64,000 nucleotides of DNA from Levilactobacillus brevis. Lineage in GTDB: Bacteria; Bacillota; Bacilli; Lactobacillales; Lactobacillaceae. A model generated the notes under the pieces. The model was not told where the DNA came from, did no database searches, and saw nothing but the letters and a program-made list of their open reading frames with translations. Numbering within the stretch: the stretch's first letter is position 1; every line of letters begins with the position of its first letter. The position numbers were made by a program, and so were the translations under genes. The DNA lies in the NCBI GenBank assembly GCA_003666485.1, contig CP032931.1, positions 1,426,001-1,490,000 of the forward strand. Reading direction: 5' to 3'. Below, piece after piece: positions 1 to 8,803 of the stretch.

Positions 1-354
1 CCGACCTTGAAGGTCACGGCTGAAGGCGGTGCGGTATTGAAGGGTGAGACCCAGGTCTTCCGGAAAATGGCGCGGCAGGTCAAACGGCTGGCACCAGAAG
101 ACGACGAGCTCTTCGAACAGCTGCGCGCATTGCGGCGAAGTTTGGCCGAAGACATCGGCAAGCCGCCGTTCGTCATTTTCTCGGACAGAACCCTGCATGC
201 CATTTGCGAAGCGCTCCCCGTCGATGATCAAGACTTCCTCGATGTGAAGGGTGTTGGTCAGAGTAAGTTGGATAAGTATGGTGAAGACTTTATGGCCATT
301 ATTCGCGAGTATGTGGCGAACAAGGGTCAGGCATCAGAAGAGACGGCAAATTAA
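1..354 (+). CDS. recQ: RecQ-family DNA helicase, C-terminal fragment (HRDC domain)
   Basis: The frame is open from the first base of the window, so only the last 117 residues are visible. They form an HRDC domain (motifs PPFVIFSDRTLHAICEALP and FLDVKGVGQSKLDKYG), the nucleic-acid-binding module at the end of RecQ helicases, which unwind DNA during recombination repair. The short acidic tail ending in EETAN is normal. The helicase and zinc-binding domains lie outside the window, so another HRDC protein cannot be fully excluded. It converges with the GH51 gene across a shared terminator. Confidence 0.85.
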   Translation, partial: PTLKVTAEGGAVLKGETQVFRKMARQVKRLAPEDDELFEQLRALRRSLAEDIGKPPFVIFSDRTLHAICEALPVDDQDFLDVKGVGQSKLDKYGEDFMAIIREYVANKGQASEETAN

Positions 355-365
355 TGCAGACAAAC

Positions 366-418
366 AAAGGGCTTCAACGCCTTGCCGCTCAGTGCGGTGG
401 GACGTTGAAGCCCTTTTT
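366..418. terminator. Bidirectional terminator between recQ and the GH51 gene
   Basis: An 11-bp perfect stem (GGGCTTCAACG at 369-379 with CGTTGAAGCCC at 403-413) is followed by TTTTT on the plus strand and preceded by A-rich sequence, so it can serve both convergent genes. Confidence 0.9.
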
Positions 419-439
419 AATGCCTAGTAAAACTGTAAA

Positions 440-1930
440 TTAGTTTTGAACCTTGATCCGGAACATGTTCCAGGACAAGGGGTGTAACGTGGTCTTGAGG
501 ACGTTGTTATCCAGGGTGACCTGTTTATTTGGTTGAATGGCCATTTGCTGGTCCTCGTTGGTCTGCTTGATGTCATAGCCATAGAACTGAGTGGCTTCAA
601 TGACGCTTTCGGCGTTCAAGTCGCTCAGGTCAGTGGTGAAGTCCATGGCGTCTTCACCCTTGTTTTCGGCGAAGATCACGACTTCGGAGGCGTCTGGGTT
701 GTAAACGGCCAAGCTGTCGAGGTAAGGCACGTCCTTGAAGTCCTTGCTGTCGTAAGTGTCAGCGGTTTGCTTAGGTGTTAAGGCAATACCGCGGCCATAC
801 TTGGAGACTTGCATGAACGGGAAGAAGATGGATTGCAGCCAGATGCCTTGGTCATCGGTCATGATTGGGGCAATGACGTTGACCAGTTGTGCCAGGCAGG
901 CAATCTTAACGCGGTCAGCGTGCTTGAGCAGGGTGATCAGCATGGTCCCAACCATCAGGGCATCTTCAAAGTTGTAGTGGTCTTCCAGCAAGTGGGGGGC
1001 GTTTTGCCAAGGCGCGGTCTCATCGTCTTGTTTGTGGGAGTGGTACCACACGTTCCATTCGTCCAAGGCCAAGTTCAGCGTCTTGGTACTGTGCTTGCGG
1101 GCTTTGACCGCGTCACAGACCGCCACGATACCGCTGATGAATTCATCAAAATCACGGGACTTCGCCAAGAAGTTGTGGAGGTCGTTTTCCTCATTATCGT
1201 AGTAACGGTGCAAGGACAGGTAGTCCACGTCATCGTAGGTATGATCGAGCACGGTTTCTTCCCAGCTACCAAACGTTGCCATTTCACGGGTGGAGCTGCC
1301 GCTGACGACTAAGTCGATGTCGGGATCGACTAGGCGCATCACCTTGGCCGTTTCGTGGGCCAGGCGACCGTATTCTTCGGCGGTCTTGTGACCGATCTGC
1401 CAGTCACCGTCCATTTCGTTGCCCAGGCACCAGGTCTTGATGTTAAAGGGCTTCTCGGCACCATTTTGCTTCCGCAGGTCGCTCCAGTAAGTGCCACCAG
1501 GGAAGTTGCAGTATTCCACCAGGTTACGGGCGGCATCAATGCCACGGCTCCCCAGGTTGACCGCCATATCGGGACGCGTGCCCGTTTGCTGGGTCCATTT
1601 CATGAATTCATGGAGGCCAAATTGGTTGGTTTCAATGCTGCGCCAAGCCAGGTCGAGGCGCGTCGGGCGGTCTGCCTTGGGACCAATGCTGTCTTCCCAG
1701 TTGAAGCCAGAGACGAAGTTACCACCGGGGTAACGAATCAAGTCGATGTTCAGGTCCTTGACCGCCTTGACGACGTCTTGACGGAAGCCATTCTCATCGG
1801 ACTTGGGGTGACCGGGGTTGTATAAGCCGTCGTAAACGCCACTGCCGAGATGTTCGATTAAAGCACTGTAAACCCGATCATCAATTTTAGAAATTTGATT
1901 GGTGGGGTCAACTGTTAGTTTTCCTTGCAT
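440..1930 (-). CDS. abfA: Alpha-L-arabinofuranosidase, GH51
   Basis: A 496-residue intracellular GH51 enzyme with no signal peptide, a full-length TIM barrel and the C-terminal beta domain. It would release terminal alpha-L-arabinofuranosyl residues from arabino-oligosaccharides or arabinoxylo-oligosaccharides. The acid/base is Glu172 in the GNEM motif and the nucleophile is Glu291 in the LALDEWNVWYH motif; the RYPGGNF motif near residue 66 is also typical. The ATG at 1930 follows a strong AAGGAGG. It is the last gene of the leftward operon GH43 - symporter - GH51, which points to cytoplasmic hydrolysis of imported oligosaccharides. L. brevis is known to carry GH51 and GH43 arabinofuranosidases. 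Confidence 0.95.
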   Translation of the reverse strand: MQGKLTVDPTNQISKIDDRVYSALIEHLGSGVYDGLYNPGHPKSDENGFRQDVVKAVKDLNIDLIRYPGGNFVSGFNWEDSIGPKADRPTRLDLAWRSIETNQFGLHEFMKWTQQTGTRPDMAVNLGSRGIDAARNLVEYCNFPGGTYWSDLRKQNGAEKPFNIKTWCLGNEMDGDWQIGHKTAEEYGRLAHETAKVMRLVDPDIDLVVSGSSTREMATFGSWEETVLDHTYDDVDYLSLHRYYDNEENDLHNFLAKSRDFDEFISGIVAVCDAVKARKHSTKTLNLALDEWNVWYHSHKQDDETAPWQNAPHLLEDHYNFEDALMVGTMLITLLKHADRVKIACLAQLVNVIAPIMTDDQGIWLQSIFFPFMQVSKYGRGIALTPKQTADTYDSKDFKDVPYLDSLAVYNPDASEVVIFAENKGEDAMDFTTDLSDLNAESVIEATQFYGYDIKQTNEDQQMAIQPNKQVTLDNNVLKTTLHPLSWNMFRIKVQN

Positions 1931-2022
1931 GGATGTAATTCCTCCTTGAGTAGGGTGTGTATAAGAAAAGAGGAACGACCAGACTGGCCATCCCTCTCAG
2001 CTAAATCAGTAAATCTTTACGG

Positions 2023-3300
2023 TCATTCCTGACCATTCGTCGCAGTCTCAGTCTTGGCATCAGGCGCTTCGACTTCACCGGCTTGAACAGGGTCTTCTTT
2101 CTTCAGGAAGAAGGCAGCGAACAAGGTGATGGCGAAGACCACGATCCCCATGATGACGTAGGTGTGTTGGTAACCAATCACATCGTACATCTTCCCAGCA
2201 ACAGAGGAGAAGATGAAGACGGAGACTTGCTTAGCAAAGTTAGATGCGAGGGCGTAAACCGTAGCATACAGACGGATATCGAAGGCACCGGCGATGTACT
2301 TCATGATAGAAGTCAACAGCAGCGGCATTTCGAGACCAGCCAACAGACGGAAGCCGACGATCCAAATCCAGTTAGGGGATAAAGCAGACCCTAAGATCCG
2401 GACACAGGTTAAGAACCCGTAAATGATCAGCCCATTCCGTGAACCAATCTTGTTGATGATCCATGGCATTGGGAACATTAAGCAGAATTCAATGGCCGTT
2501 TGGGCAGAACTCATGTAAGAGTAAACTAAGGTCCCTTGAGCGGCAGTGTCAAAGAAAGTCTTGAAGAAAATGATGAATTGTTGGTCAAACACATCGAATA
2601 AGGCAGAAGCACCCATGTAGAAAATAGCTAAGACCCAAAGGTTCTTTAACTTGAACACGGACATAACCGTCTTCATATCCAAGGAGTTAGACGTATCACC
2701 AGCAGCAGAAGCGTTGTCCATATCAATCTTGTCACTGAAGAGTAACAGGAAGGTCAAGATAACAGCGGCAATGGTACATGCCCAGAAAATGGAGTTTGGC
2801 TTCCAGAGGAAGATCCGGCCGGCAACTAATGAAGCAACAACCCCGGCAACAGAACCACCAACCCGAGAGTGGGCGTATTCGAAGCCGTTGGCTAAACTGG
2901 CACGTTGAACGTACTGTTCAATAACAGAAACCCCACCGTTTAAGATGAAACTCAGGAAAGTCCCAGTCACGATGGCAACTAAGAAGGCGTTCACGTGCAA
3001 GATTGGCATGAAGACCCATTGGAAGTAAGGTCCAATGAAGATACCGACGATAGAAATCGTTAAGATCAAGGTCTTTTTGAAGAGTAACTTATCGGAAACA
3101 ACTCCGAAGATTGGTTGGAAGATCAATGAGATACCAGCCATCATGGAGAAGACGGCACCCGATTCAGTCCCGTTTAAATGCGCAACTTGTTCCATCCAAA
3201 GGGTTAAATATCCATTAACGACCGCCCAGATAAAGAAGTAACTAAAGTGGGTGATGGGGAAACCCCAGAAATGTTTTGATTCAGCTTTTGTATTATCCAT
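2023..3300 (-). CDS. Oligosaccharide:H+ symporter, MFS (LacY-like OHS family)
   Basis: A 425-residue, 12-segment MFS protein. The N-terminus (FWGFPITHFSYFFIWAVV) and the loop GVVSDKLLFKKT match the LacY-type oligosaccharide:proton symporters. It lies between two arabinofuranosidase genes (15 bp after GH43, 92 bp before GH51), so arabino-oligosaccharides are its likely substrate; this is inference from context. The charged C-terminal tail is alanine/glutamate-rich and the C-terminus is cytoplasmic. The ATG at 3300 has only a weak Shine-Dalgarno, suggesting coupling to GH43 translation. Substrate specificity cannot be read from the sequence. Confidence 0.88.
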   Translation of the reverse strand: MDNTKAESKHFWGFPITHFSYFFIWAVVNGYLTLWMEQVAHLNGTESGAVFSMMAGISLIFQPIFGVVSDKLLFKKTLILTISIVGIFIGPYFQWVFMPILHVNAFLVAIVTGTFLSFILNGGVSVIEQYVQRASLANGFEYAHSRVGGSVAGVVASLVAGRIFLWKPNSIFWACTIAAVILTFLLLFSDKIDMDNASAAGDTSNSLDMKTVMSVFKLKNLWVLAIFYMGASALFDVFDQQFIIFFKTFFDTAAQGTLVYSYMSSAQTAIEFCLMFPMPWIINKIGSRNGLIIYGFLTCVRILGSALSPNWIWIVGFRLLAGLEMPLLLTSIMKYIAGAFDIRLYATVYALASNFAKQVSVFIFSSVAGKMYDVIGYQHTYVIMGIVVFAITLFAAFFLKKEDPVQAGEVEAPDAKTETATNGQE

Positions 3301-3314
3301 TATTTATTTCGCCC

Positions 3315-4295
3315 CTATTTGTAATTATATGGAACTGGCTTGCCGAAGTTTGGCGTTCCGTCATCATTCCAGGTGAATGGTTGAACCATGGTGTGACGGT
3401 TTGGATCGTACAGTGGGTCACCCTTGATGTCGGTGTAGTTCCGGCAGTGGTAAACCAAGATGTCGGTCTTGTCGTCTTCAGCGACCGTAAATGAGTTGTG
3501 GCCTGGGCCATACTGTTGAATTGGCATGTTGCTTTGGAAGACAGGTGTCTTAGACTTGGACCAGTTAGAAGCATCCAAGAGGTCGGCGTCTTCTGGCACG
3601 GTCAACATTCCCATAGCGTAGTTTTCGTCGGTAGCGCTTGCAGAATAGGTCAAGAAGAAACGACCGTTGCGGTGCAGCACTGCGGGACCTTCGTTAACCC
3701 AGAAAATCTTGGTTTCCCAATCGTATTCTGGTTTCGTTAACATCACTGGCTTGGTCTTCAACGTCCAAGGATTTTCCATTTCAGCAATGTAGATGTTGGA
3801 GTTGCCTTTGATTGCGGGATCCTTTTGGGCCCAAACGTAGTACAACTTGTTTTGGGCTTCAAAGACCGTGGCATCCAAAGCGAAGGTATCCAGTGGCGTT
3901 TCGATTTGACCATGTTCGATCCAGTCGGATTCGTCACGCATTGGATCTGGGTTGTCACATTCGATGCAGTACATCCGGTGTTGGAACATCCCGTTGTGAT
4001 CGAATTCCTTGGTGTGAGAAGCGGCGAAGTAGATGAACCATTTGCCATCGATGTAGTGCAGTTCTGGTGCCCAAATCAATTGGCTCATGGCACCGCTACC
4101 ATCTGGATGTTTACGCCAGATAGTCCGGGGTGCGGCGTTTGCTAAACCGTTCAAAGTTTTCGCCCGGCGAATTTCAATTAAGTTGTAGGCAGGAACAGAA
4201 GCAGTGAAATAGTAGTAACCATCCGTGTGCTTGTAAATGTATGGGTCGGCCCGTTGAACGATCAGTGGGTTGACGTAATCCTGTGCTTGTACCAT
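3315..4295 (-). CDS. Glycoside hydrolase family 43 arabinofuranosidase (GH43_26-like)
   Basis: A 326-residue single-domain five-bladed propeller enzyme without signal peptide. The GH43 triad is visible: Asp17 in RADPYIY (base), Asp141 in ALDATVF (pKa modulator) and Glu202 in VNEGPAV (acid). The overall sequence resembles subfamily 26 exo-alpha-1,5-L-arabinofuranosidases and lacks the extra C-terminal domain of beta-xylosidases. It is the first gene of the leftward operon, behind a consensus promoter overlapped by a cre site. It probably trims alpha-1,5-arabino-oligosaccharides in the cytoplasm. Subfamily assignment is from memory of the motifs. Confidence 0.9.
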   Translation of the reverse strand: MVQAQDYVNPLIVQRADPYIYKHTDGYYYFTASVPAYNLIEIRRAKTLNGLANAAPRTIWRKHPDGSGAMSQLIWAPELHYIDGKWFIYFAASHTKEFDHNGMFQHRMYCIECDNPDPMRDESDWIEHGQIETPLDTFALDATVFEAQNKLYYVWAQKDPAIKGNSNIYIAEMENPWTLKTKPVMLTKPEYDWETKIFWVNEGPAVLHRNGRFFLTYSASATDENYAMGMLTVPEDADLLDASNWSKSKTPVFQSNMPIQQYGPGHNSFTVAEDDKTDILVYHCRNYTDIKGDPLYDPNRHTMVQPFTWNDDGTPNFGKPVPYNYK

Positions 4296-4376
4296 TAATT
4301 AATCTCTCCTTCGAATAATTTGTAAGGACTTTAAAATGGCTATTTCCAATAAATCCTAATAAATAAGTACATATGA

Positions 4377-4405
4377 AATATACAACCGGATGAAAACGCT
4401 GTCAA
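4377..4405 (-). promoter_or_regulatory. Promoter of the GH43-symporter-GH51 operon
   Basis: On the minus strand TTGACA (4405-4400) is separated by exactly 17 bp from TATATT (4382-4377). It is a near-consensus sigma-A promoter about 80 bp upstream of the GH43 start codon. Confidence 0.85.
4390..4404 (+). promoter_or_regulatory. cre site (CcpA operator) over the GH43 operon promoter
   Basis: ATGAAAACGCTGTCA fits the cre consensus WTGNAANCGNWNNCW at every fixed position. It covers the -35 box and part of the spacer of the leftward promoter, the usual place for carbon catabolite repression. Confidence 0.85.
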
Positions 4406-4435
4406 CCACTTTTGTTAATCTTTCCACAAAAAAGT

Positions 4436-4464
4436 TTGTTTTTTATGGAACCGTTAACTATAAT
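4436..4464 (+). promoter_or_regulatory. Promoter of the interrupted HTH regulator
   Basis: TTGTTT (4436-4441), 17-bp spacer, TATAAT (4459-4464), about 100 bp before the regulator start. It is divergent from the GH43 promoter in the same 268-bp intergenic region. Confidence 0.7.
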
Positions 4465-5024
4465 ATTAATTGTTAGCGGATACATTGCGGAATCATTGTC
4501 AATAAGTTAATGAAATAGTTAATCTTAAACGAATAAATCCATTGTGAATTAAGGAGCTTTAAAATGCAATTAGATCTTTCGGAAACATCATTACCGGTTT
4601 ATGAAGCGTTAGCCAGCCCAGTTCGGTTGAAAATTGTGCAATTGTTGTCCGGTCAACCAATGAGTGTGCAAGATTTGGCGGCGCATCTCCAGTTGAGCAG
4701 TGCCATCATCACCAAGCATTTACATAAATTGGAGACCGCGGGCTTGATCCATAGCCAGCGGGTGGGGCATCAAAAGATTTCTTCATTACACGTCGATACC
4801 ATCGAAGTCAAATTTCCTCAAGCCATTTATCCCGACTTCAAGGTCCACAAGACCACGATCCCCGTGGGCCACTACACCGAGTATTCTGTGCAGCCATCCT
4901 GTGGGTTAGCGGGACCAGACGGTTATATTGGGAAGGTCGACAATCCCAAGTATTTCATGTTTCCCGAGCGGATGAATGCCGGTATGATCTGGTTCAACGA
5001 TGGCTACGTCGAGTATCGAACACC

Positions 5025-5032
5025 GAATTTTC
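5025..5032. repeat. 8-bp target-site duplication, left copy
   Basis: GAATTTTC directly precedes the IS and is repeated directly after it at 6586-6593. The 8-bp size is typical of ISL3-family transposition. Confidence 0.9.
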
Positions 5033-6585
5033 GGGTCTAGAATTTTTGGTGTTGGAAAGTATTTCCATTCCAAAAGTACTAGGCCCTTTTTGATAACAAA
5101 AAAAGGCATCTAAGCCTCCCTAGTGCTATGCTTTAAGCGACGAAACTCAAGATAAGCGGGGTAGGAATAGATGTCTCAACTGGATAATACACTTAAATTA
5201 CTGGGAATTACAGACACAAACATTCAGGTGTTCGGTACTCGTGAGGAATTTCATGGTCGGGGCTCGGGTCGCAAAAAGTATTTGGTCATCCAGGCAGAGC
5301 TTACCTACACACTCAGGCGCTGTCCCAGCTGTGGATACAATACGTTGCACCCTAACGGACACAAGCTCACTCATGTCCACATTGCAGGACCCATGGACCG
5401 GCCCGTAATTCTAGAGCTAAACAAGCAACGCTGGCGTTGTAGTAACTGCCATAGCACTTGTACGGCCACCACTCCAGTGGTATCAACCAACCACGCCATC
5501 GGTCACGGACTAGCGACTCATGTGCTGAAGCTAGCCAGTAAATCACTCCCGGCTAAGACTATCGCCAGTCTCACCGGTATTTCGACAAACTCAGTTCAGC
5601 GTATTTTGACGGCTAATATTCATCCACACGCGAGCCGCCGGTTACCGATTAATCTATGCTTTGATGAATTCCGTTCCACGCACGGCTCCATGTCGTTTAT
5701 TTGCATTGACGCCGACACTCACAAATCAGTTAAAGTACTTAGCGACCGCCTTAATAGAACCATCAAACAGTTCTTTCTTAGTCAGTACAGCACCGCAGAA
5801 CGGACCGCGGTTCAACGCGTCATCATGGACATGAACGCCTCCTATCAGGCATTCGTGCACGAACTATTCCCTAACGCCGAACTCATTATTGATCGGTTCC
5901 ACATTATTCAATTAATGGGCCGGACGATGGATACCATTCGCACTCAATGTTTAAAGCAACTCGACAAGCATTCGCGGGAATATAAAGTACTGAAATCACT
6001 ATGGCGCCTATTCCACAAGGCCAACCCTGACGCACAAAAGAGCCGCTACCTCTTCGGCCTGAATGAGTACTTGACCGAACAGAACGCTATTGATATTGGA
6101 ACCGATGCGTTTCCGGCCTTCAAAACAGCTTATGAAACCTACATCGATCTCCACGATGCTTTGATGGGGCGTCACGCTGATGAACTCAAGAATATCATCA
6201 CTAACTATCAGCCTAACGGCACGCACCTAGATACGGCCATGCATACCCTACGAAAGAATCTTAATGGAGTAATTAACGCCGCCAAATCGTCCTACTCTAA
6301 CGGACCGATAGAGGGCATCAACCGTAAGATCAAGGAGCTCAAACGTGCTTGTTATGGCTTATCCAATCAGGCCAATATGTTCACACGCGTCTACCAGCTG
6401 ATTGCCTAGATTATCTACCACAATAACGTCACGATGGTAGGCTTATTTGTTATGCCTTCAAGTACGATATTCAGACAACACACCAGATTAAACGCCGCAA
6501 CTAATAAAACAACAAAAAAGATCTCCCACACGAGGAGATCTCCAAAGGATAGAAACTATCCTTCAACACCATTTGACAAACTTCC
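5033..6585 (+). mobile_element. Complete ISL3-family insertion sequence (1553 bp)
   Basis: Bounded by 8-bp direct repeats GAATTTTC. The ends are imperfect inverted repeats: left GGGTCTAGAATTTTTGGTGTTG, right (reversed) starting GG and sharing the GGTGTTG core at the same distance from the tip. It holds one transposase gene. The first 111 bp recur, apparently without mismatch, at 32139-32249, so the element has been active elsewhere in this genome. Confidence 0.92.
5171..6409 (+). CDS. tnp: ISL3-family transposase
   Basis: A 412-residue transposase. The N-terminus has a zinc-finger-like CPSCG ... CSNCHSTC pattern, then an HTH ([19 protein letters not shown]). The catalytic core shows the DDE arrangement: Asp in NLCFDEFRS, Asp in [11 protein letters not shown], and Glu in [17 protein letters not shown] near the C-terminus. 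Length is normal for ISL3 and no frameshift is seen, so the element is probably functional. The start ATG follows a weak GGGG-containing ribosome-binding site, as is common for transposases. Confidence 0.95.
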   Translation: MSQLDNTLKLLGITDTNIQVFGTREEFHGRGSGRKKYLVIQAELTYTLRRCPSCGYNTLHPNGHKLTHVHIAGPMDRPVILELNKQRWRCSNCHSTCTATTPVVSTNHAIGHGLATHVLKLASKSLPAKTIASLTGISTNSVQRILTANIHPHASRRLPINLCFDEFRSTHGSMSFICIDADTHKSVKVLSDRLNRTIKQFFLSQYSTAERTAVQRVIMDMNASYQAFVHELFPNAELIIDRFHIIQLMGRTMDTIRTQCLKQLDKHSREYKVLKSLWRLFHKANPDAQKSRYLFGLNEYLTEQNAIDIGTDAFPAFKTAYETYIDLHDALMGRHADELKNIITNYQPNGTHLDTAMHTLRKNLNGVINAAKSSYSNGPIEGINRKIKELKRACYGLSNQANMFTRVYQLIA

Positions 6586-7049
6586 GAATTTTCTCCAGCC
6601 TGATGAGCATTTGGAGATGCTGGACCTGTCGATGGAGCTGGGATCAGAGTTTCCATTCTCCAATAACACCTGGCCATCCGATATTACTTTCTCCATTAAT
6701 GGGTGTGAAATTGGGACTTGGCGGAGTCCCGGGGACTTCTCCGATATTCGCGGCAAGTACACGCCCGATTGGGTGCCGGACAACGTCAATCAATATGGCA
6801 TCCTGAAGATCCTGCGGGTGACCGACCACGGAACCTACCTGGATGGGCAGCCATTTACGGACGTTTGTTTAAAAGATTTACCAACCGATCAGGAGACTTG
6901 GACGATTCGGTTTGAGGTCAAACCGGATGCCAAAAAGTCCGGGGGCTGTACGATATTTGGCCAAGGATTTGGGAACCACGACCAAAATATTGAACTATCT
7001 GCCTTCTATAGTTAGTTGTCTAATGAATTTTGATTTTCACAATATTTAT

Positions 7050-7078
7050 TTGAAACCCTTGTCAAAAACCGGTAGAAT
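7050..7078 (+). promoter_or_regulatory. araR promoter
   Basis: TTGAAA (7050-7055), 17-bp spacer, TAGAAT (7073-7078), 24 bp before the araR start codon. Transcription of araR is therefore independent of the broken upstream gene. Confidence 0.75.
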
Positions 7079-7101
7079 AGGTTCAACGATGAGGTGCTAA
7101 C

Positions 7102-8181
7102 ATGGAGAATAAATATCAGAAAGTCAAAGATGGCTTAAAAGAAGACATCATTTCAGGCAAGTATCAGGTGGACGAAAAGCTACCGACTGAGTCTGAACTT
7201 ATGAAACAATATTCCGTCAGCCGCTACACGGTTCGCCGCGCGGTGGGGGATTTGGAAAGTGATCATTTTATTTATCGGATTCAGGGTGGCGGGATGTTCG
7301 TCCAGGATTGGCACAAGGATTGGTCCACGCCGACTGATACTAAGCTGATTGGGGTCATTACGACCCACATCGCGGACTACATCTTTCCCAATATTATTTC
7401 CGGGATCGACCAAGTCTTGTCCAAGGCGGGGTATTCGATCTTGATCAGTAACACCCACAACATGCATGACAAGGAACGCAAGAGCCTGATCAACATGTTG
7501 GACAGTAAGGTGGCCGGGTTGATCATTGAACCGACCCAAAGTGCGCTACCCAACCCTAATGGGGATTTGTATCAAGAAATTAAAGACGATGAATTGCCGA
7601 CGTTGTTCATCAATGCCCACTATCCCCAGCTGGACTTCCCATACGTGGATACGGACGATCTGACTGCGGAACAGAACATGATGCGGTACTTATTTGAACT
7701 CGGCCACCAGAGCATTCTGGGAATCTTCCAAGTGGACGATATCCAGGGAGTCTACCGGATGAATGGGTTCGTGCGGGCTTACCAGGAACACCCCGAGTAT
7801 TCCTATATGAGTAACATTATCATGTACCAATCCGGCGAATCGGCCGATAAGATCTATGAACGGATCAATGGCTACCTGAAGCAAACGGAAGCACCAACCG
7901 CTATCGTGTGCTACAACGACCAGCTGGCTATTCACGTCATTGATTACCTGAAGTCCAATGATATTCGCGTGCCGGAAGACATCTCGGTCACCGGCTTCGA
8001 TAATTACCAAATCGGGGAATACTTCACGCCATCCCTGACCACCATGAACCACGAAAAGGAACGGATGGGAGCCGATGCGGCCAACGCCATCATCAAGCTG
8101 TTGAATCGGGATCCGGTTGAGAACATCACGTACCAGCCAGAAATCGTCAAACGGCACTCAGCGATTAAGCTAGAGAAATAA
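7102..8181 (+). CDS. araR: AraR, arabinose-responsive repressor (GntR HTH + LacI-like sensor)
   Basis: 359 residues with the chimeric AraR architecture. Residues 1-70 are a GntR-type winged helix (KLPTESELMKQYSVSRYTVRRAVGDLES); from about residue 80 a LacI/periplasmic-binding-like domain follows (LIGVITTHIADYIFPNIISG ... VTGFDNYQIGEYFTPSLTT). In Bacillus and lactobacilli AraR represses arabinose genes and is released by L-arabinose. AraR-type operators can be seen before araB and the sugar symporter. It is monocistronic, with its own promoter and terminator. Confidence 0.92.
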   Translation: MENKYQKVKDGLKEDIISGKYQVDEKLPTESELMKQYSVSRYTVRRAVGDLESDHFIYRIQGGGMFVQDWHKDWSTPTDTKLIGVITTHIADYIFPNIISGIDQVLSKAGYSILISNTHNMHDKERKSLINMLDSKVAGLIIEPTQSALPNPNGDLYQEIKDDELPTLFINAHYPQLDFPYVDTDDLTAEQNMMRYLFELGHQSILGIFQVDDIQGVYRMNGFVRAYQEHPEYSYMSNIIMYQSGESADKIYERINGYLKQTEAPTAIVCYNDQLAIHVIDYLKSNDIRVPEDISVTGFDNYQIGEYFTPSLTTMNHEKERMGADAANAIIKLLNRDPVENITYQPEIVKRHSAIKLEK

Positions 8182-8190
8182 ATCATCACG

Positions 8191-8216
8191 AGCCTGACAA
8201 CTGTCGGGCTTTTTTT
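8191..8216 (+). terminator. araR terminator
   Basis: Stem AGCCTGACA / TGTCGGGCT (one G-T pair) followed by a T-run immediately after araR. Confidence 0.85.
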
Positions 8217-8611
8217 GCGCCATCTGAAATTGTCTTGATACGATTACTAACGAAATTTGGTTGGGATTTGTGACCCCTTGTGGGCGGACTTAATCATTTC
8301 TTAAATCTTTGAGGGAGTTGTTTTGATTATTGGGATGCAGCTATCAAAATCAAGGTCGTTAAGTGACGACTTGTACGGACTAATTTATCAGCAACGACTG
8401 CATACTTTCATGATGACAAAAACTTCATGAAACTTTTCAAAAAGAAAACCAACATGACGGCAAGGCAGTACCGGAGCAGTTATGGCAACACCCACTTGAA
8501 CAATCCCGCCATTGACCCCAGCATTCCGATTCCGCAAGACATCAGTGCTTTACTAGATCGAACGGAAAATGAAAGCTCTGTGAAATAAATCGATAGTGTG
8601 AAATTTTATAA
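8217..8611. other. Intergenic stretch araR-GPH, holding an AraC remnant
   Basis: About 400 bp. Apart from the AraC C-terminal remnant (8367-8588), I see no open gene, repeat family member or clear promoter here. Confidence 0.5.
8367..8588 (+). pseudogene. Remnant of an AraC-family regulator (C-terminus only)
   Basis: In one frame ending at the TAA at 8586-8588 the translation shows YFHDDKNFMKLFKKKTNMTARQYR, the second helix-turn-helix signature of AraC proteins, followed by a 32-residue polar tail. Upstream the frame meets a stop at 8364-8366 and there is no room for the rest of the protein. It is a decayed or truncated gene, probably an earlier regulator of this sugar locus. The alternative, an active 53-residue peptide from the ATG at 8427, lacks a ribosome-binding site. 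Confidence 0.7.
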
Positions 8612-8652
8612 ACACGGTGTTGTCAATCAGATTGGCAACACCGTGTATTTGT
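8612..8652 (+). terminator. Terminator-like hairpin upstream of the GPH symporter
   Basis: 11-bp perfect stem ACACGGTGTTG / CAACACCGTGT followed by ATTTGTTTT. It probably insulates the GPH promoter from read-through and may be what remains of the lost AraC gene's terminator. Confidence 0.7.
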
Positions 8653-8696
8653 TTTAAATTAATAGTAAATAAAGGCGACCACAAAGGGATTTGTAC

Positions 8697-8725
8697 TTGC
8701 ATCCCTCATTATTTTAGGTTATCTT
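8697..8725 (+). promoter_or_regulatory. Promoter of the GPH symporter operon
   Basis: TTGCAT (8697-8702), 17-bp spacer, TATCTT (8720-8725). The -10 region is overlapped by a cre site. Confidence 0.6.
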
Positions 8726-8738
8726 GTAACCGATTACA
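8724..8738 (+). promoter_or_regulatory. cre site upstream of the GPH symporter
   Basis: TTGTAACCGATTACA fits WTGNAANCGNWNNCW at all fixed positions. It lies over the -10 box and transcription start, 65 bp before the gene, suggesting CcpA repression in glucose. A LacI-type local operator is the alternative reading. Confidence 0.75.
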
Positions 8739-8803
8739 TTTAGAGGAAGTTCAAGTAACTTTGATGACCGTTTTTATAAATTCGCTTCAAGGAGGAATTT
8801 ATT

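Larger units (their letters stand above)
4564..7015 (+). pseudogene. ArsR-like winged-helix regulator, split by an ISL3-family IS
   Basis: The coding sequence is 4564-5032 joined to 6594-7015. Removing the IS and one copy of the 8-bp target duplication restores one open frame of 296 codons (junction residues PNF|LQPDEHLEML). The N-terminal 75 residues are an ArsR-type winged helix (EALASPVRLKIVQLLSG, then SSAIITKHLHKLETAGLIH). The rest is a conserved-looking domain I do not recognise, possibly ligand-binding. As it stands, the first half reads 8 codons into the IS and stops at 5038-5040; an open frame from 6434 to 7015 joins IS sequence to the second half. The gene faces the arabinofuranosidase operon, so it was probably its local regulator. 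Confidence 0.88.

Noticed and set aside
809-1312. 167-residue plus-strand open frame over the GH51 gene
   Set aside because: Antisense shadow; Val/Gln-rich low-quality translation caused by codon bias of the real gene.
6434-7015. Open frame of 193 residues
   Set aside because: The first part is IS right-end sequence and the rest is the second half of the split regulator. It is a fusion artefact, not a gene.
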